Source: Lanius collurio
Taxonomy: Eukaryota > Chordata > Aves > Passeriformes > Laniidae
Length of the DNA: 64,000 nucleotides
Reading direction: 5' to 3'
Assembly (NCBI GenBank): GCA_020086605.1
Contig: JACBWW010000023.1
Location: forward strand, 4,942,404-5,006,403
Shown here: positions 62,551 through 64,000 of the stretch, piece after piece
Layout: every line of letters starts with the position of its first letter
Numbering within the stretch: position 1 is the stretch's first letter
Notes under the pieces: model-generated
Database searches by the model: none
The model's input: only the letters and a program-made list of their open reading frames with translations
What the model was told of the DNA's origin: nothing
Made by a program: the position numbers and the translations under genes

Positions 62551-63760
62551 CAAAAAAAAAAACCAAAACAAAAACAACCCATACATTTTTAATGTAAAAT
62601 ACCCCTATAGATATAAACAGGGGTGCCTCCCCCTTTTAATACTTTGGTTTTCAAATACAGTCAGTGGTATAGCAAGGACTACATATACCCAACTTATATT
62701 TAAGTTGCAAGCACATGCTGCATAAACTACTTTTTAAAACAGTCCCATTGCAAATTCTACCCCCCTTTACATCACGACAGTAAACAATTTAGTGCATCAA
62801 TCTTTAAAAAAAAAAATCTACATCTAAACAGACCTAACTCTTTCGAATTTATCTATAACATTCCTTTATCTGTAGCATACATTTTAACTGGGCTAACAGA
62901 TGACAGAAACTAGAATTAAATTATATACTAGGAACCCAGAGCATTCCACATTTGACAATGACCAAATGGAAAAGAAAAAAAAAATGGGGCAGATCACTTG
63001 AAATTAATTTTAGACTGTTTTTAGGCAACAGCATGGTTTCAATGTCCCCCCCAAGTGGGATGTGAATTTTGTTTTTGAACATCTTTCCAAAGTTCCTTCT
63101 ATGTTTTGTTTTTGTTTTTTTGTGTTTTTTTTTTTTAACTTTTTTTTTTTTTTGCCACATTAGGTTACCAAAATCCATTCTGGCAGGTTTTTTGAGAGGG
63201 AATGCTTCAGTGCATTTAAAAGGAAGTCTGAAGTTTTGAGTAACTCAAAGCAGTTTTAGAGCAGATGCAAACTTTAATGGGAGGAAGAGGAGGAGGAAGA
63301 TCAAAGGTTGCACTTTTTTGCTTTCAACCCAAAAAAGTGATGAGGCAATAAAACAAAAGGATGAATGCCATGCCATAATAGTCTCCAAAAGTCCATTTCC
63401 AAGCAAAAGAAAAAAAAAAAATAATTATACCGTACATGACCAGCATGCAGGGTTTTTTATTAATATAATGTCTCTTTTTCATAGTCTTTCGAAACAGTTA
63501 TAGTTCATTGTTGCTAAGACAAAATAGCAAGCGTAATGCATGAGATGAGTATGGGATTCTAATGGCAGACTAAAGTCTCACATTTGGCAGATTAAGGCCA
63601 AAACTCACATGAACACACCGAAGGTTGATGCAGGCTTGATTTTGGCAGGTTGATCTAGGCATATCTCTAGTTTTGCACAACAACGCTAAAAACTGATGGA
63701 ACTCAGCAAGCTGGAGTCTAAAATTCTCACTTTTTTTTTTTGTAAATTTTTTATGTTTAG

Positions 63761-63799
63761 TTTTTTTTTTAATTTTATTTTATTTTATTTTTATTTTTG
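63761..63799. repeat. T10 run followed by TTTTA microsatellite
   Basis: T10, then AATTTTA and several TTTTA units. On the minus strand it reads TAAAA repeats, inside the putative 3' UTR. Confidence 0.75.
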
Positions 63800-63812
63800 C
63801 AAAGCTCAAATC

Positions 63813-63958
63813 TCATATGAAGAACTCAGGATGGCAAAAAAAAAATCTGACTTTTTGGACACAGCAAGCTCAAAAGAAAAAACCTCATGAACTTAAAAAT
63901 ATATATATATAATGTGGATGGCAGGTTTCAAAGAAGAGCAAGCTTCATATGAAGAACT
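63813..63958. repeat. Dispersed direct repeat (14-mer, 132-bp spacing)
   Basis: TCATATGAAGAACT occurs at 63813-63826 and 63945-63958. Similarity extends a little on both sides: AGCTCAAATC against GAGCAAGCT upstream and CAG against GAG downstream. A short alternating TA tract (about 63900-63911) lies between them. The pair could be a decayed local duplication or two copies of one RNA-binding motif in the putative 3' UTR. Confidence 0.55.
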
Positions 63959-64000
63959 GAGTTGGTGGCGAGTTGGATCTTTCAAATTAAAAAAAAAAAA

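Larger units (their letters stand above)
62036..64000 (-). other. Putative distal 3' UTR of a minus-strand gene (partial)
   Basis: The last 2 kb are AT-rich, almost CpG-free and rich in A and T homopolymers, like the long 3' UTRs of vertebrate developmental regulators. On the minus strand it ends in a canonical AATAAA (62060-62065 on +), with the expected cleavage zone at about 62036-62048. The minus strand also carries seed matches for broadly conserved microRNAs: miR-130/301 8-mer at 62500-62507, miR-9 7-mer at 62642-62648, miR-30 7-mer at 62780-62786 and miR-148/152 8-mer at 63207-63214. The stop codon would lie beyond the window. I could not recognise the gene. The alternative is ordinary AT-rich intergenic sequence. 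Confidence 0.45.

Overview
The window looks like non-coding nuclear DNA from a vertebrate, most likely a bird; another sauropsid (crocodilian or turtle) is possible. Two pieces resemble the 3' part of CR1 LINEs (about 16755-16833 and 43355-43733). Two older pieces resemble MIR/CORE-SINEs (about 20541-20730 on + and 49281-49550 on -). The rest is mostly AT-rich, CpG-poor unique sequence with short microsatellites and homopolymers. I see no bacterial operons, ribosome binding sites, tRNA or rRNA genes, or CRISPR arrays. One undetermined base (N) lies at 56220, inside a purine-rich tract.

I cannot support any protein-coding exon. The longest open frames (258-345 codons) all overlap one GC-rich minisatellite at about 56.6-57.0 kb and occur on both strands. 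The others are up to 189 codons, resemble no protein I recognise, and are about the size expected by chance in this much sequence.

Layout: 1-56 kb is a gene-poor stretch. It holds old repeats, a tandem pair of AP-1 sites (2.3 kb), a small isolated CpG cluster with a consensus splice donor (11.2 kb), several perfect palindromes and hairpins (14.7, 23.4, 35.7, 48.3, 51.3, 53.9 and 54.1 kb), and AT-rich blocks that look like candidate conserved non-coding elements. From 56.1 to 57.3 kb there is a composite locus: a (GGAAAA)n purine tract with the N, then a CpG island holding an 18/19-bp minisatellite with higher-order structure. Next comes unique sequence with a nested inverted repeat at 59.6 kb. 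From about 62.04 kb to the window end, the sequence reads best as the distal 3' untranslated region of a minus-strand gene whose coding part lies beyond 64 kb. It has a canonical poly(A) signal and miRNA seed matches on that strand.

Taken together the window resembles a gene desert downstream of a minus-strand gene, possibly carrying regulatory elements for it, with one CpG-island promoter candidate between. The gene's identity, conservation and transcription cannot be settled from the sequence alone.
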